NCBI RefSeq assembly: GCF_001540865.1
Contig: NC_033638.1
Location: 4,485,325 to 4,549,324 of the forward strand
Reading direction: 5' to 3'
Source: Ananas comosus
Lineage: Eukaryota > Streptophyta > Magnoliopsida > Poales > Bromeliaceae
DNA length: 64,000 bases
In this document: piece after piece, positions 46,583 to 58,623 of the stretch
Layout of the letters: the number at the start of each line of letters is the position of its first letter
Position numbering within the stretch: position 1 is the first letter of the stretch
Notes under the pieces: generated by a model
Databases searched by the model: none
What the model was told of the DNA's origin: nothing
What the model saw: the letters and a program-made list of their open reading frames with translations, nothing else
Made by a program: the position numbers and the translations under genes

Positions 46583-49500
46583 ATGATGGAACCCCAACTC
46601 CTCCTCAGCACCCGCAGCTTTTCCTTCCTCTCCTCCTCCGCCTCCGCCTCCGCCTCCTCCTCCGTAGTAGTAAATCGACGATGCTTTTTCCGAAAATCCG
46701 CCGCCACACCTTCACCTTGCGGGAGTACGATGAAGAAGCGGGCGACGGGGAAAGCGAGCGCCTCCTTGTCGTCGGAGACGAGCGCATCCTCGCAGCAGAC
46801 GTCGGCAGCGACAGCGGTGGTCCCCACTCACCGGGTCACCGTCCACGACCGCCAGCGTGGCGTCGTCCACCAATTCCTCGTTCCCGAGGTACTGAAAAAA
46901 CAAGGAAAAAACAAAAAAAAGAGCTAATCCAAAATCTTCTTGTTTTCTCAAGTAACATTATCACCCGATTGTTTCCAGGACCAGTACATACTCCACACTG
47001 CCGAGTCGCAGAACATTTCCCTCCCCTTCGCCTGCCGCCATGGTATTTCCATTTTCCCCAACTTCTTCCCTACGGTTCCTCCCTCCGTACACTGGGCATA
47101 AGAAATATTGGGGTTAACTGCTTTTGCCTAACTTGTCGCTTTGGTCACTCACTGTTCAATTTTGCAATTTAATCTCTAATATTTGCTAGTTATTAGTTCA
47201 GTTGCATCCCTTCTGGCGGAAATTGCTAAAATCAACACCAAATGTTTGCCGCTTCACCACCAAATCTTGCCACATGGCAATTTCCATATGGTTCATTGGA
47301 AATTTTTGACCGAATGACTTGATTAAAATAAAAAATGAAACGAAAAAAAATTGGGTAAAAAGTTGGGCACCAATGGTTGTATTAATCTGAATTTTTTTTT
47401 TTTTCCCTTTAATAGAGTCTAAAAGCTTTTTGTCAGGTTATGCTCAATTGAGTTCCCAGCCTCTACTATGTGATGCAAACCTCAATCATCCTGAATCCAT
47501 GAAATTCGACTACAGGATCCCCCACAAGCAATTGGGCATATATACACAAACACCGGTTACTACACTCTTATGAGTATGATCAACTTCATACGCATAAGTT
47601 GTTTTCGATAATAGAGTTTTCGAATCGACGATCTATGCTGTTAGACATAATTTAGAGTATTTGAAACTTCTAGAAATCAAAGTTCATAATATTTTGACAT
47701 CATGTTCCTTATGATCAAAAGATTTCAAAATCGACGATTTTTGATGGCCAATATAGGATGTTCTCTAGTTTAACGGTGTAAAAGAATCAGAATCAGTTGA
47801 ATTTTTGATAGAAAATTCTATTTACTATCTAATAGAGATATATAACTCTGATTATAAATTGAAGAATCCCATCCTTTAGTTTTAGAGGGTTGTTCAATTT
47901 TGACCGTTCATTTTATGCCCGCTTGATGGATTTTATTATGATCTCGAAAAATTGCGAAATTCATTTTCTAGAAGTTTAAATGCTCTAGATTATATTTAAT
48001 GGTGTGGATCGTTGGTTTGGAAGCTCCATCATTGAAAACAACTTATGAACACAAAGAGTTCTATACTCATAACAGTATAGTAGCTCTACTCTCTCTCTCT
48101 CTCTATATATATATGTCTGTGGCTTGACCATCGTATCTTCTCCGACAAAGAAAGATAATAGATAGAAAGAAACAAAAATTTTATATAAAGTGTTCAAATC
48201 CCAAAGCAGTGATGAGCAGGGGATTCGATGATCTGACTGTGAGGATTGGCCCTGTAAAATTTTTGTTCGGTATCAAGACTACCTTTTTTGATTCTTCACA
48301 AACTTAGAAAAGCTGAAGGATGAATTGAGCAACTATTGTGTAGTCTAGTATTAGGCTTAGGCACTTGCATTGAGAGCACTGTCAAAAATTAATAGGGCTT
48401 TCGACGAGATGACTTGACATGTATGGGCTTAGTCGTAACAATTGAAATGTTGGAGGCAAAAGTGAAATCTTGCAGAAAGGTGAGGAATCTGCGATGCAAT
48501 TTAAACTTTAAACATAATAGAAAGGAACCATTACTGTGAAAGCACATTAATAGATAGGATAAAATTTCTATGTGTGTCATGACTTGCTTCTATGAAGATT
48601 TGCTAGTTAAATGGGAAGGTTGAAATGGAAGTTGATATTCCTTATTAGGTTGCTGTACGAGCTGTGCTGTTCGAATAAAATCTGGACAGATCAGGCAACC
48701 TGAGGCCCTTGGAATATCTGCAGAGCTAAAATCTCAGGTAACTGTCAAATTGTGGCTAATTATGAAGGACTCTGCACTTAAATACTCACTTCTTTGCCTT
48801 AACACACTAGCAAGCTCCACTTCTATGTAGTTGCTTTTGCTTTTAGTAATATTTCTTTTCAGGAGCAGGCTTTGTTCTTTCCTTCTCCTGTACGATTCTT
48901 GTATATGCTGTTAGCACATCAGTAACATCACTTCTTTTATTATATCTTAACATTTAGGATCCTTCACAGCATTTAGTTTAGTGTAACTTTCTCCTTAAAA
49001 TAAGGTTTCTTGGCATTTCCGATATACAATTTAAGGCAGCTTTGGGATTTCTTCATATGAACTGATTTTTTGGGGTTTCTATTGAGTAGGGCATTAATGC
49101 GGAACTCTAGTAAACAAAGTCAATATGTGGAACTTAGTGTGGCAATCGAGTAATATATATGTACAGTTATGGATGAAAATTTGGAAATGTGGTATGAAAC
49201 TACTTGTTGGGAGTAGAATTATAATACTGGAAACTCATGTTAATTTGTTGCATGGGCAGGGATACTTCATATGGATACGCATTATGGGCATGTTTGTTTG
49301 GGTGGAAGTGGGGTGGAAGTGGAGAGAAGGGAAGTCGTTTTCGTCATAAACGATCACTTCCTTTGTTTGGTTCACCGTAAATAAGTTACTGTCGAAACTT
49401 GAGTTTACCTGAAACGGCGTAATTAATTTCGGCCCATCGTGGGCCGAAGTCAATTACGGTGAAGAGAGGTGAAAAAAATAATAAAATAATATACTAGGTA

Positions 49501-50645
49501 AAGATAGTTATATTTAAATATATTTAATTATGACCCTAATTACTCTTTTATTTAGTTGACATATTTAAAATATGATAAAAATTGATTAGTTAAGTTTTAA
49601 TATTTTTTTATTTAATTTGTACAATTAAAATATGATAAAAATTAATTAATTAAGTATTTTTATTTTTTTTTACTTTATAATTTTATTGTTGTATTACTAT
49701 AATTTATGTATAAAAAAATAATATAGTTGTTTTAAATTAAATTTTAATTTTATATAATTATATTATTTATATTTATTAAATTATTTATTATTTATACATA
49801 AATCATAGTTTTACAATATATACTTCCCACAAAACAAACAGTAGAACTAATGAAACTTCACTTCCATAACTACGAAACAAATAACGGGGAAGAAATAATT
49901 TTCACTGAACTCCACTTCAACCCAATGTCCACTTCAACCGAAAGTCCAGTTTCGGTGAAACAAACATGTCCTATGTGGATACACAAATACGACAAATACT
50001 CAATAACAATGATGTGATATGCTGAGGATATAACAATTCATGTACATACACACATAGAAATATGTTTTTATAGAGCAGGGCTACTATGCTATTAGGAGCA
50101 CAGCAGCCCTTGTGCTCCTAACTTTCTAACCACCCATCAAGTTTGATGGGTGGTTAGAATGAGAGGGGGGAAGAGATATTGGAGAGAAATTGGGTGTCTC
50201 AATTTCTCTTCTCCTTCAATTTCTCTTCCCCCTTTTATTCTAACCACCCATCAAACTTGATGGGTGGTTAAAAAGTTAGGAGCATAAGGGCTGCTGTGCT
50301 CCTAATAGCACAGTAGCCCTATCCTGCTTTTATATATATATTATATATATATATATATTATATATATATATATATATATTATGAGAAGGAGAATAAAGGA
50401 AAGAGAGAGAGAGAGAGAGTCCGGCTACAATACTATCAATGGCACCAAACACTTGGTGCTACCAAGTTAGTTTTCCGCCGTTAGATCTAGCCCTTTGATT
50501 ATTTCTACCTCTTAGATCATACTATTCAACAAACCACCCACTCAACCCTTGGGGACCACTATCATCCTAACCGCACTTCCCTTCATCCAAGGGCCGAAAA
50601 CATAATAGCACCAATGGCTTGGTGCTATTAATAGTATTCTAGTCT

Positions 50646-50696
<51 letters not shown>

Positions 50697-53059
50697 AATC
50701 AAGAGTTCTATGGTGATCGAGATAGAGATAATCATGTGTGCACATGCAATCATAAAGAATTGAGTGTTGTTTGTTCACTACCAAAAAATAACTTGGCATC
50801 TGTAAGTACTCTACAATGCGGAATATCTTTATACGATTTCATGATATATCAATTTTGTCGTGCCTTCTCATAGGAGCATCCAAGAAGTATTTAAGATTAT
50901 ATGATCTGTTTTTGCAATTTAACCTTATTTTTAAAGTTCAGATACATCAAACAAGTATTCAGCATGTTTGTGTGAAGTATTTGATGAGTGTTGTACTTGA
51001 TATGGTATTCAATGCCGAAATACATAGGCTTTATTTGGCCATTGGAACAAGTTATCCGATGATAACTTGGCCGGTACAGGGTGGAAGTATTAGCTGAGTG
51101 TCATATTTGATATGGTACTCGATGTGGAAATGCGGAGGGCCTGTTTGGATATCGGAATAAAGTTATCCAGTGATAATTTATATGCTATGAGGATTTTCTT
51201 TCATGATTTCATGTGCTTTTAGTTCTTTCCAAAGGCTGCGACACCTTGTTTTGTCAGGATAATGTATTCCACCTGTGAAGTGATTTTGTTAGGAAGATCC
51301 ATCCAATCTCCCTTTTAATATTCTGAAATAGTAATGTGTCAAACGTATATAACTACTAAAAGGGGAATCTTACAGATATGTTCGATGAAAAAGGAAGCAA
51401 TTCAATTAAATCTTGTTCAAAAGGAGGTTACTTTGAGGCAGTAACAACCGGTAATACCTGTAGGATCTTTCATATCATAGTTGGGCAGGGAAGGATCTTG
51501 CATCCTAAAAGTAAAACAATGAGAGAATTCAATAAACATTTCAGGAAGGACGAAGAATTAGGTGACGAAATGCAGAAACAAAAATTATGACCCTTATTTT
51601 TATAAATTGCCTAATGATAGTTCAGCGCTAGCTGTGCTGATTAAGTCAGGTTACTCTAGAATAAGGAGAGAACTCCTTTTCCATCTGATCATTCAAATTG
51701 CTCTCTCTCTCTCTCCCCCTCTCCCTCTCTCTCTCTAGGCATCCTCATAATAGTAATTATTTTTACTTATTATTCCAGTGATCCTGCTGTTGTCACAAAT
51801 AGTATGATCTTTGAACATTGTGGGATGAATATAAATGGTTGTATAAAAGCTAGATTTGCTGATGCTGTTGTTTTATGGATATTACAAGTGTGAGATCACT
51901 ATTTGGAACATTTTGTCATGATTTAAGATAGAATTTAAGTTAGTCGAATAAGGTATTTGTGACAGTTGACGTGGTCTCTTTAGTTATCACAGTATTCCTC
52001 ACCTTTTCTATTGGTAGAGTATTTGAACTGATCAACTGGACGAAAGCAATTTATTTTGAAATTATAATGCACCCAGTTGTACTTTCCTTAAGTTTCTTGC
52101 AACTACATGGCTAAATCATTTTTGATTTTTACATAAAATTTTATTTTCGTCACTTGTAAAACTCCTGCTACCTTTGAATGTGAGTTTTAATTTCATCTAG
52201 CGCGGATTGATGTAGCATATAGTTCGACTTGGTCAGCTGAAAGCTAAATAGTTGGCAATAATTTATACTAAGCAAGTTGGATTTAGAAGAAAAGATTGCT
52301 TACTTATGGTGATTCATGAAGTTGTGCCTGAGGATCCCAAATGTCTTTTGTGACTTTGGGTATCACCTTTTTTTTCCTCTACCATTTCATGGCTATCCAC
52401 CAATCAACTAATTGATTCTTAGGCTTGGAATTTGCAGTATTCCTCCTTTGCTTTGCGCTACTTTATTGATATTCTGTTTTTTCTTGTAGAAAATCTTATT
52501 TTCGGTCTCTGATACATCTAGGAAAAGGCACCCTAGCAAGTTAGAACTGTGCAATTAGTGTTATTGTTTCTTTGCAGGGTTATGCATTGTTATGCGTTGG
52601 CTTTCCATCATCTGATATTGAAGTTGAAACTCAAGATGAGGATGAGGTACTGTACTGAAGAGGATCACTTTTTAAACATAAAAATGCATTAAGGATGTGA
52701 ATCTTTTATGAATTATATTCTCTAATTGTTCTGCTAGGCTACAGCACTGATGACTAGGCTCTTTTTTCTCGTAGGTTTATTGGCTCCAGTTTGGAAGATA
52801 TTTTGCACGAGGACCTATTGTAAGTTTCTGAACTTTTTATGTGGCATGAGTTTTCACAACAATCCATAGATTTCCTTTATACTGCTGATATCAGTTTATC
52901 AAATCACTCCCAGAATGTGAAATCATAGCAAATTTTTCTGGGCATAGCAAGTTTCATGTGCATGCACAAGAGAAACGTAGTAACAAATTCACCTCATAAT
53001 TGCTAAATCTGCAGGAACGGGATGACTATGCACTGGAGCTGGCGATGGGTGACGAATGA
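46583..53059 (+). CDS. FDC2: Ferredoxin C 2, chloroplastic (six exons)
   Basis: Exons: 46,583-46,888; 46,979-47,042; 48,649-48,737; 52,578-52,646; 52,775-52,819; 53,015-53,059. All introns are GT-AG and phases agree, giving 205 residues. Residues 1 to about 85 form a Ser/Ala-rich chloroplast transit peptide (MMEPQLLLSTRSFSFL...). The ferredoxin domain follows: VTVHDRQRGVVHQFLVPEDQ, then FACRHGCCTSCAV with the [2Fe-2S] CX4CX2C cysteines, and the fourth cysteine in GYALLCVGFP. The FdC2-specific C-terminal extension EVYWLQFGRYFARGP and ERDDYALELAMGDE is complete. FdC2 is a stromal low-abundance ferredoxin-like protein needed for photosynthetic electron transfer and chlorophyll accumulation. In-frame ATGs also occur at 46,532 and 46,565, and 46,583 is chosen because it matches the duplicate upstream. 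The sequence just 5' of it is duplicated intron 2, so how this copy is transcribed is unclear. Confidence 0.93.
47555..48091. mobile_element. Inverted-repeat MITE (about 550-bp family) in FdC2 intron 2
   Basis: The ends read AAGTTGTTTTCGATAATAGAG and, on the other side, CATCATTGAAAACAACTT, forming a long imperfect inverted repeat. It is a member of the family dominating 53,950-60,480. Confidence 0.7.
49286..49971. mobile_element. MITE in FdC2 intron 3
   Basis: Termini GGGCATGTTTGTTT and (reverse complement) GGACATGTTTGTTT, flanked by TAT on both sides (3 bp). Subterminal sequences (GGTGGAAGTGG / CCACTTC) are also inverted. Terminal style and 3-bp flank suggest PIF/Harbinger, tentatively. The interior is AT-rich and non-coding. 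Confidence 0.7.
50075..50327. mobile_element. Foldback MITE, near-complete inverted repeat
   Basis: About 100-bp arms (GGGCTACTATGCTATTAGGA...ACCACCCATCAA) are inverted around a short CT/AG spacer, with an extra palindrome ACCACCCATCAAGTTTGATG in each arm. In RNA this would form a long hairpin, a possible small-RNA source within the FdC2 intron. Confidence 0.8.
50419..50650. mobile_element. MITE of the roughly 240-bp family in FdC2 intron 3
   Basis: GAGTCCGGCTACAATACTATC to GATAGTATTCTAGTCTAGCTC hybrid-type ends, with the family core CCACCCACTCAACCCT and AAGGGCCGAAAAC. It is flanked by GA and CT microsatellites. Confidence 0.75.
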
Positions 53060-53160
53060 TATGTTTATCCCTACAATACAAAACCGCATTTAAACTGTAG
53101 TTGAAGCAGATCAGTGCTTTATGGTACCCGTTTCTTTCGTTACTTCTTAGTTTGCATGTT

Positions 53161-53284
53161 TATTGTTGTATCGAGTTTTGTAATGTCTTATGCATAGGTA
53201 ACTTGAACAAAACGTTGAGGCTTATTGTTGTATCGAGTTTTGTAATATCTTATGCATAGGTAACTTAAACAAAACTTCGAGGCC
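53161..53284 (+). repeat. 62-bp tandem duplication in the FdC2 3' region
   Basis: Two adjacent 62-bp units begin TATTGTTGTATCGAGTTTTG, 100 bp after the stop codon. They are nearly identical, so recent. Confidence 0.9.
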
Positions 53285-53949
53285 GCAATTTGCATGTGCA
53301 GTTTATATTCACTATTTACAAGAAAATGCGCTCGTAGAGATGGTTTTTAGTTATCGTAAACCATTCGCACCTCCTCTGTAATATAAAGGTTGTTTGGGCT
53401 ACCGTCGAGATACTTAGTGACAGTTTGCCGCAACAAGTTTATTTATTCAATTTATTTAATATTTCTTTATTCGTCTGGTAATAATAATATAAAGGCAGTT
53501 TAAACGCTCTATTATTATTAAATAGGGGCGGTCTCTTCGTGAAAAATGCAATAAAAATTTCATTAAATAATTATTTTAGGCTACATTTGTCAGCAAAAAA
53601 TTATAAGTCCATTAAAAATCAAATTATCTTAAATATTAATACAAATCAAATGTTATATTTCTCAACAAATAGCAAAATAATTATAATAGTAATAATTCAA
53701 CATTTAATCCAAAACATTTAGTAGCAATATAAGAAGCAATACGCTAAATTAAAAACAAGTAACACTAGTCTTCGACATCATGAAAATATTCATAATTCAA
53801 TATAACATGTAATTCAAAATATCTAATCTAATTATATATTTAACATAGATACTAACAACACACTAAATTTAAAAAAAAGTAAAAATAAAATAGTTTAAAC
53901 AGGTCTATGTTGTCCTTCAGTTGTAGGCATGTTACCTTTTGATCACATC
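53285..53949. other. AT-rich sequence downstream of FdC2
   Basis: Contains AGATGGTTTTTAGTTATCGT...AAACCATTC (about 53,339-53,370), loosely similar to CACTA-type subterminal repeats. Otherwise AT-rich with no gene. Confidence 0.35.
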
Positions 53950-54108
53950 GTAAATGAAATTAAAAAATTATAAAATTTGATTTCTAAATAGTTTCAATAG
54001 CATAGATTATGCCTAATGGAGCCGATCGTCGAATCGGATATCGTATCATCGAAAACAACTTATAAGTACGGAGGCTTCCGTGCTTTCAAAAACATAGGAG
54101 ACGTACTC
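53950..54108. mobile_element. Fragment (right half) of the 550-bp MITE
   Basis: Matches the 3' part of the family: AATTTGATTTCTA...GCCGATCGTCGAATCGG...CATCGAAAACAACTTATAAG. Confidence 0.65.
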
Positions 54109-54144
54109 TCTCTCTCTCTCTCTATATAATTATATAGAGAGAGA

Positions 54145-54591
54145 GAGTTAGGCTCCTACGCTTTGAAAGTACGTACGGAGGTCTCTATACTTTACGTTAT
54201 TTTCAATGATGAGACATCCAGTTTGATGATCAGTTCTGTTAGACAAGATTTATACTATTAGAACTATTTAGAAATTAATTTTCATAATTTTTGACTTTAT
54301 TTACCTAGTGAACGAGTAATCTCAAAATGAACGCCTGAAAATAAAAATCTCACAAAAAATAGTGATAAAAGACTCAAATTTCAAATCGGAAGTATTGATC
54401 TTACTTTTGATGTTAAGTATAATTCTTCTATTGATGGACAAGAGAACAATATCGAAAATATATGAAATTTGATTTCTAGATGCTTCGAGTGGTATAGATC
54501 ATATTCAACGGTGTCGATCGTTGATTTAGAGGCTCTATCATCGAAAACAAATGAGTGGCAATGGAGCCCGTTTGCTACCGATAGTATTTCA

Positions 54592-54597
<6 letters not shown>
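54145..54597. mobile_element. 550-bp-family MITE, internal deletion
   Basis: Starts GAGTTAGGCTCCTACGCTTT and ends CCGATAGTATTTCAACTC. About 450 bp, next to a TG microsatellite. Confidence 0.7.

Positions 54598-54628
<31 letters not shown>
54597..54628. repeat. (TG)n microsatellite
   Basis: About 15 TG units between two MITEs. Confidence 0.95.
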
Positions 54629-54629
<1 letters not shown>

Positions 54630-54631
<2 letters not shown>

Positions 54632-54862
54632 GAATTGAGCTCCTATGCTTTTAAAAGTACAAAGTCATTAGTGCTTGTAAGTTTTCGGCCCTTGGATTAA
54701 AGAATGTGCGGTTAGGATGATGTGGCCCCCCTAGGGTTGAGTGGGTGGTTGGTTGAATAGAATAATCTAACGGGTAAAAATGATCAAAGGTAGAGATCTA
54801 ACGGTAAAAAATTTACAAGCACCAAGTGCTTGGTACTTTTACAAGCACCATAGCCGGACTCT
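54630..54862. mobile_element. MITE of the roughly 240-bp family, inverted
   Basis: Reads AGAATTGAGCTCCTATGC at left and ATAGCCGGACTCTATA at right. It is the reverse complement of the copies at 15,790 and 57,958. Confidence 0.8.
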
Positions 54863-54879
54863 ATATATATAAGATCTAG

Positions 54880-55133
54880 ATTCTAGATCTCAAATATAAA
54901 AATTGTATCATCACTTTTTGAAGGATATTCATTTCCAGCCATTCATTTTTCTGTTCACTTGATGGACAAGAGAACAATATCGAAAATGTGTGAAACTTGA
55001 TTTCCAAATAGTTTATATAGTTTAGATCATGTTTAACAGTGCCGATCATCAATTTGGAAGCTCTATTATCGAAAACAAATCACTAGTAAACGGAGCCATT
55101 TACTACCGATAGTATTCTAGCAAAACTCATATA
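54880..55133. mobile_element. Fragment (right half) of the 550-bp MITE
   Basis: Contains GATGGACAAGAGAACAATAT, GCCGATCATCAATTTGGAAG and a CCGATAGTATTCTAGC terminus, but lacks the left half. Confidence 0.65.
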
Positions 55134-55139
55134 TATATA

Positions 55140-55701
55140 GAGTTGAGCTAGAATACTCTCGATAGTAAACGGGGCATTTTACTATCAAGTTGTTTTCGAT
55201 GATAGAGCTTCCAAATTGACGATCGGCTCCGTTGAACATGATCTATACCACTTAAAGTGTTTAGAAATCAAATTTCAAATCTTTTCGACATCATTTGCAT
55301 AATGATCAAAGGGTTTCAAAATTTGTGATTTTAATGGTGGATAAGAGACGTTTTCTCGTTTAACGGTGTAAAGATATCCAAATCAATTGAATTTTTGTTA
55401 GAAAATTCTTTAAACTATTTAAAACAAGATCTATACTCTTGATCTTGATTACAAGACTGACCTATCCATCATATTTTAACGAATATTTCATTTCATACCA
55501 TTGCATTTTCTGTTCACTAGATGGATACAAAGAACAACTATCGAAAGTCTGCGTCGCCAAATTTGATTTCTAGGTAGTTTTATGTTTAGATCGATATTTA
55601 ACGGGTCCGATCGTCAAATCATTTTGGAAGCTCTATCACATCCGAACAACAATCGACTAGTTAACAATTCCGTTTACTATCGACGAGTATTCAGCTCAAC
55701 T
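55140..55701. mobile_element. Full-length 550-bp MITE
   Basis: Left GAGTTGAGCTAGAATACTCTC and right GAGTATTCAGCTCAAC are inverted, with extended inverted homology inward (GTTGTTTTCGATGATAGAGC versus GCTCTATCA...). It sits between TA runs, consistent with TA target preference. Confidence 0.8.
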
Positions 55702-55706
55702 ATATC

Positions 55707-55710
<4 letters not shown>

Positions 55711-55764
<54 letters not shown>
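55711..55764. repeat. (TA)n microsatellite
   Basis: About 27 TA units separating two MITE copies. Confidence 0.95.
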
Positions 55765-55767
<3 letters not shown>

Positions 55768-56310
55768 GCAGGCTACGTTTACTTCGGTAGCACGGAGCGC
55801 TCCGGCTACCCCAAGTTGTTTTCGATAATGCCGGCTTCGAATCGACGATTCGTACCTGTTAGAGTGATGCTACACTATTGAAAGTAAGAATAAATTCATA
55901 ATTTTCAATATCATTTACCGTATCAACAAGTAGTTTAAATTGAACGGCTGAAATAAAAATCTCATAAAAATGATGATAAAATATTTAAATTTTCAAGATC
56001 AGATAATACTGATTTTACTCTAAAATAGTGGAAAAGATTTCTATAAAATTCATCGCATTGGATTTGTTTTACCGTTAAACTCACAAACACATCCACGATC
56101 GGGCACTTAATAATTTATCAATGTTTGAGATCTTTTGATCACTAGTCAAATTATCGTCCGAAAAGTTTGAAAATTTAGTCTTCAAATACTTTCAATAGTG
56201 TAAGATCAAGGTCTAACGATGCGATCGTCCGATTTGGAAGCCGCTGAATCGAAAACAACTGTCGCACGGAAGCGCTCCGTCTACTGCGATAGTAAGTAGC
56301 CAGGACTCAA
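55765..56310. mobile_element. 550-bp-family MITE
   Basis: GAGGCAGGCTACGTTTAC...CGATAGTAAGTAGCCAGGACTC, with the family interior including TTACCGTTAAA and CCGTTTAC-type ends. Confidence 0.7.
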
Positions 56311-56409
56311 CCGCATTATTATAACTATATATATATATATAATTATATTATATATCTATAGATAATATATATATATATATATTATATGATATATATAATC
56401 TATATATAT

Positions 56410-57100
56410 AGTAAGGTCTCTTGTGCCTGTCCGTGCCCTAACGTTGTCGATGATAGACGTGCTGAATCGACCAATCGCTGCGTTAGACTTGATCTCAACT
56501 CATTTGAACTATCGTATAAATAATTTTTGTGATTTTTTGGTAATCATTTTCTAGTGATGCGACAAGGGTTCAAAATTCAAAATTTAATGTTGATGTTTAC
56601 CGTATTGCAAGTTTAACGTGTAGAAGTATCAAATCAGATGAAATTTTGATAGAACATTCTTTATACTATTTAAGGCATAGATATATATGACCTTTCGATC
56701 GAAAATAAATTGTGATCGAAGTTGCTCAAATCAACGTTGACATAAAATCTTACAAAATATGATGATGTGACATTTAAATTTTTAGATCAAGTTTATTGAT
56801 ACTGTTTTATAATGGTATAAAAGATTACATATATAATATATGAATAATATGGATGATTTACAAGCTGTTAAACTTGGCAAACCGGCTTTCATCATGGCCA
56901 TTAAAATTATGATTTTTGAGCCCCCTTTGATGACCTAGGCAAGATGGAAATGAAACATCCATTATTTTCTTAGGTAAAACACTAAATCCAATACTCTAGA
57001 CTACTCTAACGAGCGATCGTTGATTCGACCAGTCTCGAACATTCGAAAAAAACTTGAAGCATAGATGGCTCCGTGCTTCCAGGAAGTAACCCAGCCCATC
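56410..57100. mobile_element. 550-bp-family MITE, diverged
   Basis: Shares GTTGTCGATGATAGACGTGC at left and CGATCGTTGATTCGACCAGT with a CTCCGTGCTT motif at right. The interior is diverged and longer. Confidence 0.55.
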
Positions 57101-57193
57101 TGTCTCTCCTCTCTCTCACAAGCTCAGAATCAATAATACTCAAAATCTCCCTCTCTCTCTCTATATGATATACTATATATATATATATATATA

Positions 57194-57744
57194 GAGACGC
57201 TAGGCCGGTGATTTATCGTAGCGACGGAGGCCTCCGTGCTACCAAGTTGTTTTCAGATATGAGTCGCTTCAAAATCACACGATCGGACTTTGAATATAAG
57301 ATATTCATACCATTGAGACATTTGAAACTATATTTTTATAACCTTTTTCGAATGTCAATTTACCTATGCAAACGAGTAGTCTAAAAATGAACGCTGAAAA
57401 AAAATCTCGTTTAAAAAATAATGATAGAATACTTGAATTTAAGGTCAGAAAGTACTCGATCTTCTCCAAATAGTAAAAGAATTTTCTGTACAAATTCTTC
57501 ATATGATTTGACTTTGTTTTACCGTTAAATTTACAAATGCATCACATCTCCATTACAAATTGTAATTTGAAGACCGTTTGATCACAGCCCAAATATTCGA
57601 AAATTATGAAATTTAGTTTTCCAAATTTTTAATAGGTGTAGATTCCAAGTTAATGGAGCCGATGTCGGATTTGAAGTGTATCATTGAAGCAACTTGTGTA
57701 GCCACGAGGCTCCGCTGGCTACCGATAGTAATACTAGCCTAGCT
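57194..57744. mobile_element. 550-bp-family MITE
   Basis: GAGACGCTAGGCCGGTGATT at left; CTACCGATAGTAATACTAGC and CTAGCTC at right, with long inverted arms. Confidence 0.7.
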
Positions 57745-57957
57745 CTCTCTCATCACCGTCATTCTCTGCTCTTCTCATCCTCTCATACCTAAAATAACTC
57801 TAAAAATCCCAGGCGATCATCCTAAGCTGCTCTCTGTATCAGAGTCCCTACATCTCGAACACTCCTCTCCCGTCGCACTCGTCTTCCACCCGTCCTTTAC
57901 TCTCCACTCTCGCCCCCTCCGTCTCTCTCTCTATATATCCAATATACATATATACTA
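57745..57957. other. CT-rich spacer
   Basis: CT-rich sequence and short TA runs between MITEs; nothing else seen. Confidence 0.5.
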
Positions 57958-58195
57958 GAGGTCCGGGCTATGGTCGCTTGTAAACACGGCACACATTTGG
58001 TACTTGTAAGTAGTTTTTTACCGTTAGATCTCGTCTTTAATCATTTTCAACCGTTGATTACTATTCAAGCCAACTATCCTGCAACCTAGGGCCCACTGCA
58101 TCATAACGACATATCTACCTTAATCAGGGCCGCAAATTTCATCAAGTACAAATGACTTGCTACTTTTAAAAGTATAAAGCGGAGCTCAATTTCTT
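57958..58195. mobile_element. MITE of the roughly 240-bp family
   Basis: GAGGTCCGGGCTATGGTCGC...GGAGCTCAATTTCT, same orientation as the copy at 15,790, more diverged. Confidence 0.7.
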
Positions 58196-58242
58196 ATATC
58201 TATATGTATATATAATATATATATATATAATATACTTAATAT

Positions 58243-58276
<34 letters not shown>

Positions 58277-58279
<3 letters not shown>

Positions 58280-58598
58280 AAAGTCTTAATGCTATTCCGA
58301 AAGTACGTAGATCTCTGTGCTTTATATTGTTTTCGATGATAGGAATTGATTCGATGATGCGGTTCCGTTAGACTATGATTTATGTCCTGATTGGAACTAT
58401 TGTAGAAACGAAATTTCACTCATTTTATACTTTATCTTGCTAGTAATAAATAAGCCTGCAATAATAAAGGCAAATGCACAAGTAAGCCTCAAAAGAATAG
58501 GCTGAAATAAAATCTTACAAAAAATAGAGTGAAAAAGAACTTAAATTTAACACAGATAGCCATTAAAACTACGCTATTTGATGTTAATAGAATTCTAT
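58277..58598. mobile_element. 550-bp-family MITE cut by the assembly gap
   Basis: The left half matches the family (GTTTTCGATGATAGGAATTG...). It ends at the run of N, so the right half is missing or misassembled. Confidence 0.6.
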
Positions 58599-58623
58599 NN
58601 NNNNNNNNNNNNNNNNNNNNNNN
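58599..58623. other. Assembly gap (25 N)
   Basis: A run of 25 N. The sequences on the two sides are unrelated in composition: AT-rich MITE to the left, GC-richer DNA to the right. Confidence 0.99.

Noticed and set aside
46558..46827. Minus-strand 89-codon frame over FdC2 exon 1
   Set aside because: Antisense of the transit-peptide exon; the plus-strand frame has splice sites and family homology.
51378..51590. 70-codon frame in FdC2 intron 3
   Set aside because: No domain, no splice context matching FdC2, and no evidence of selection visible.
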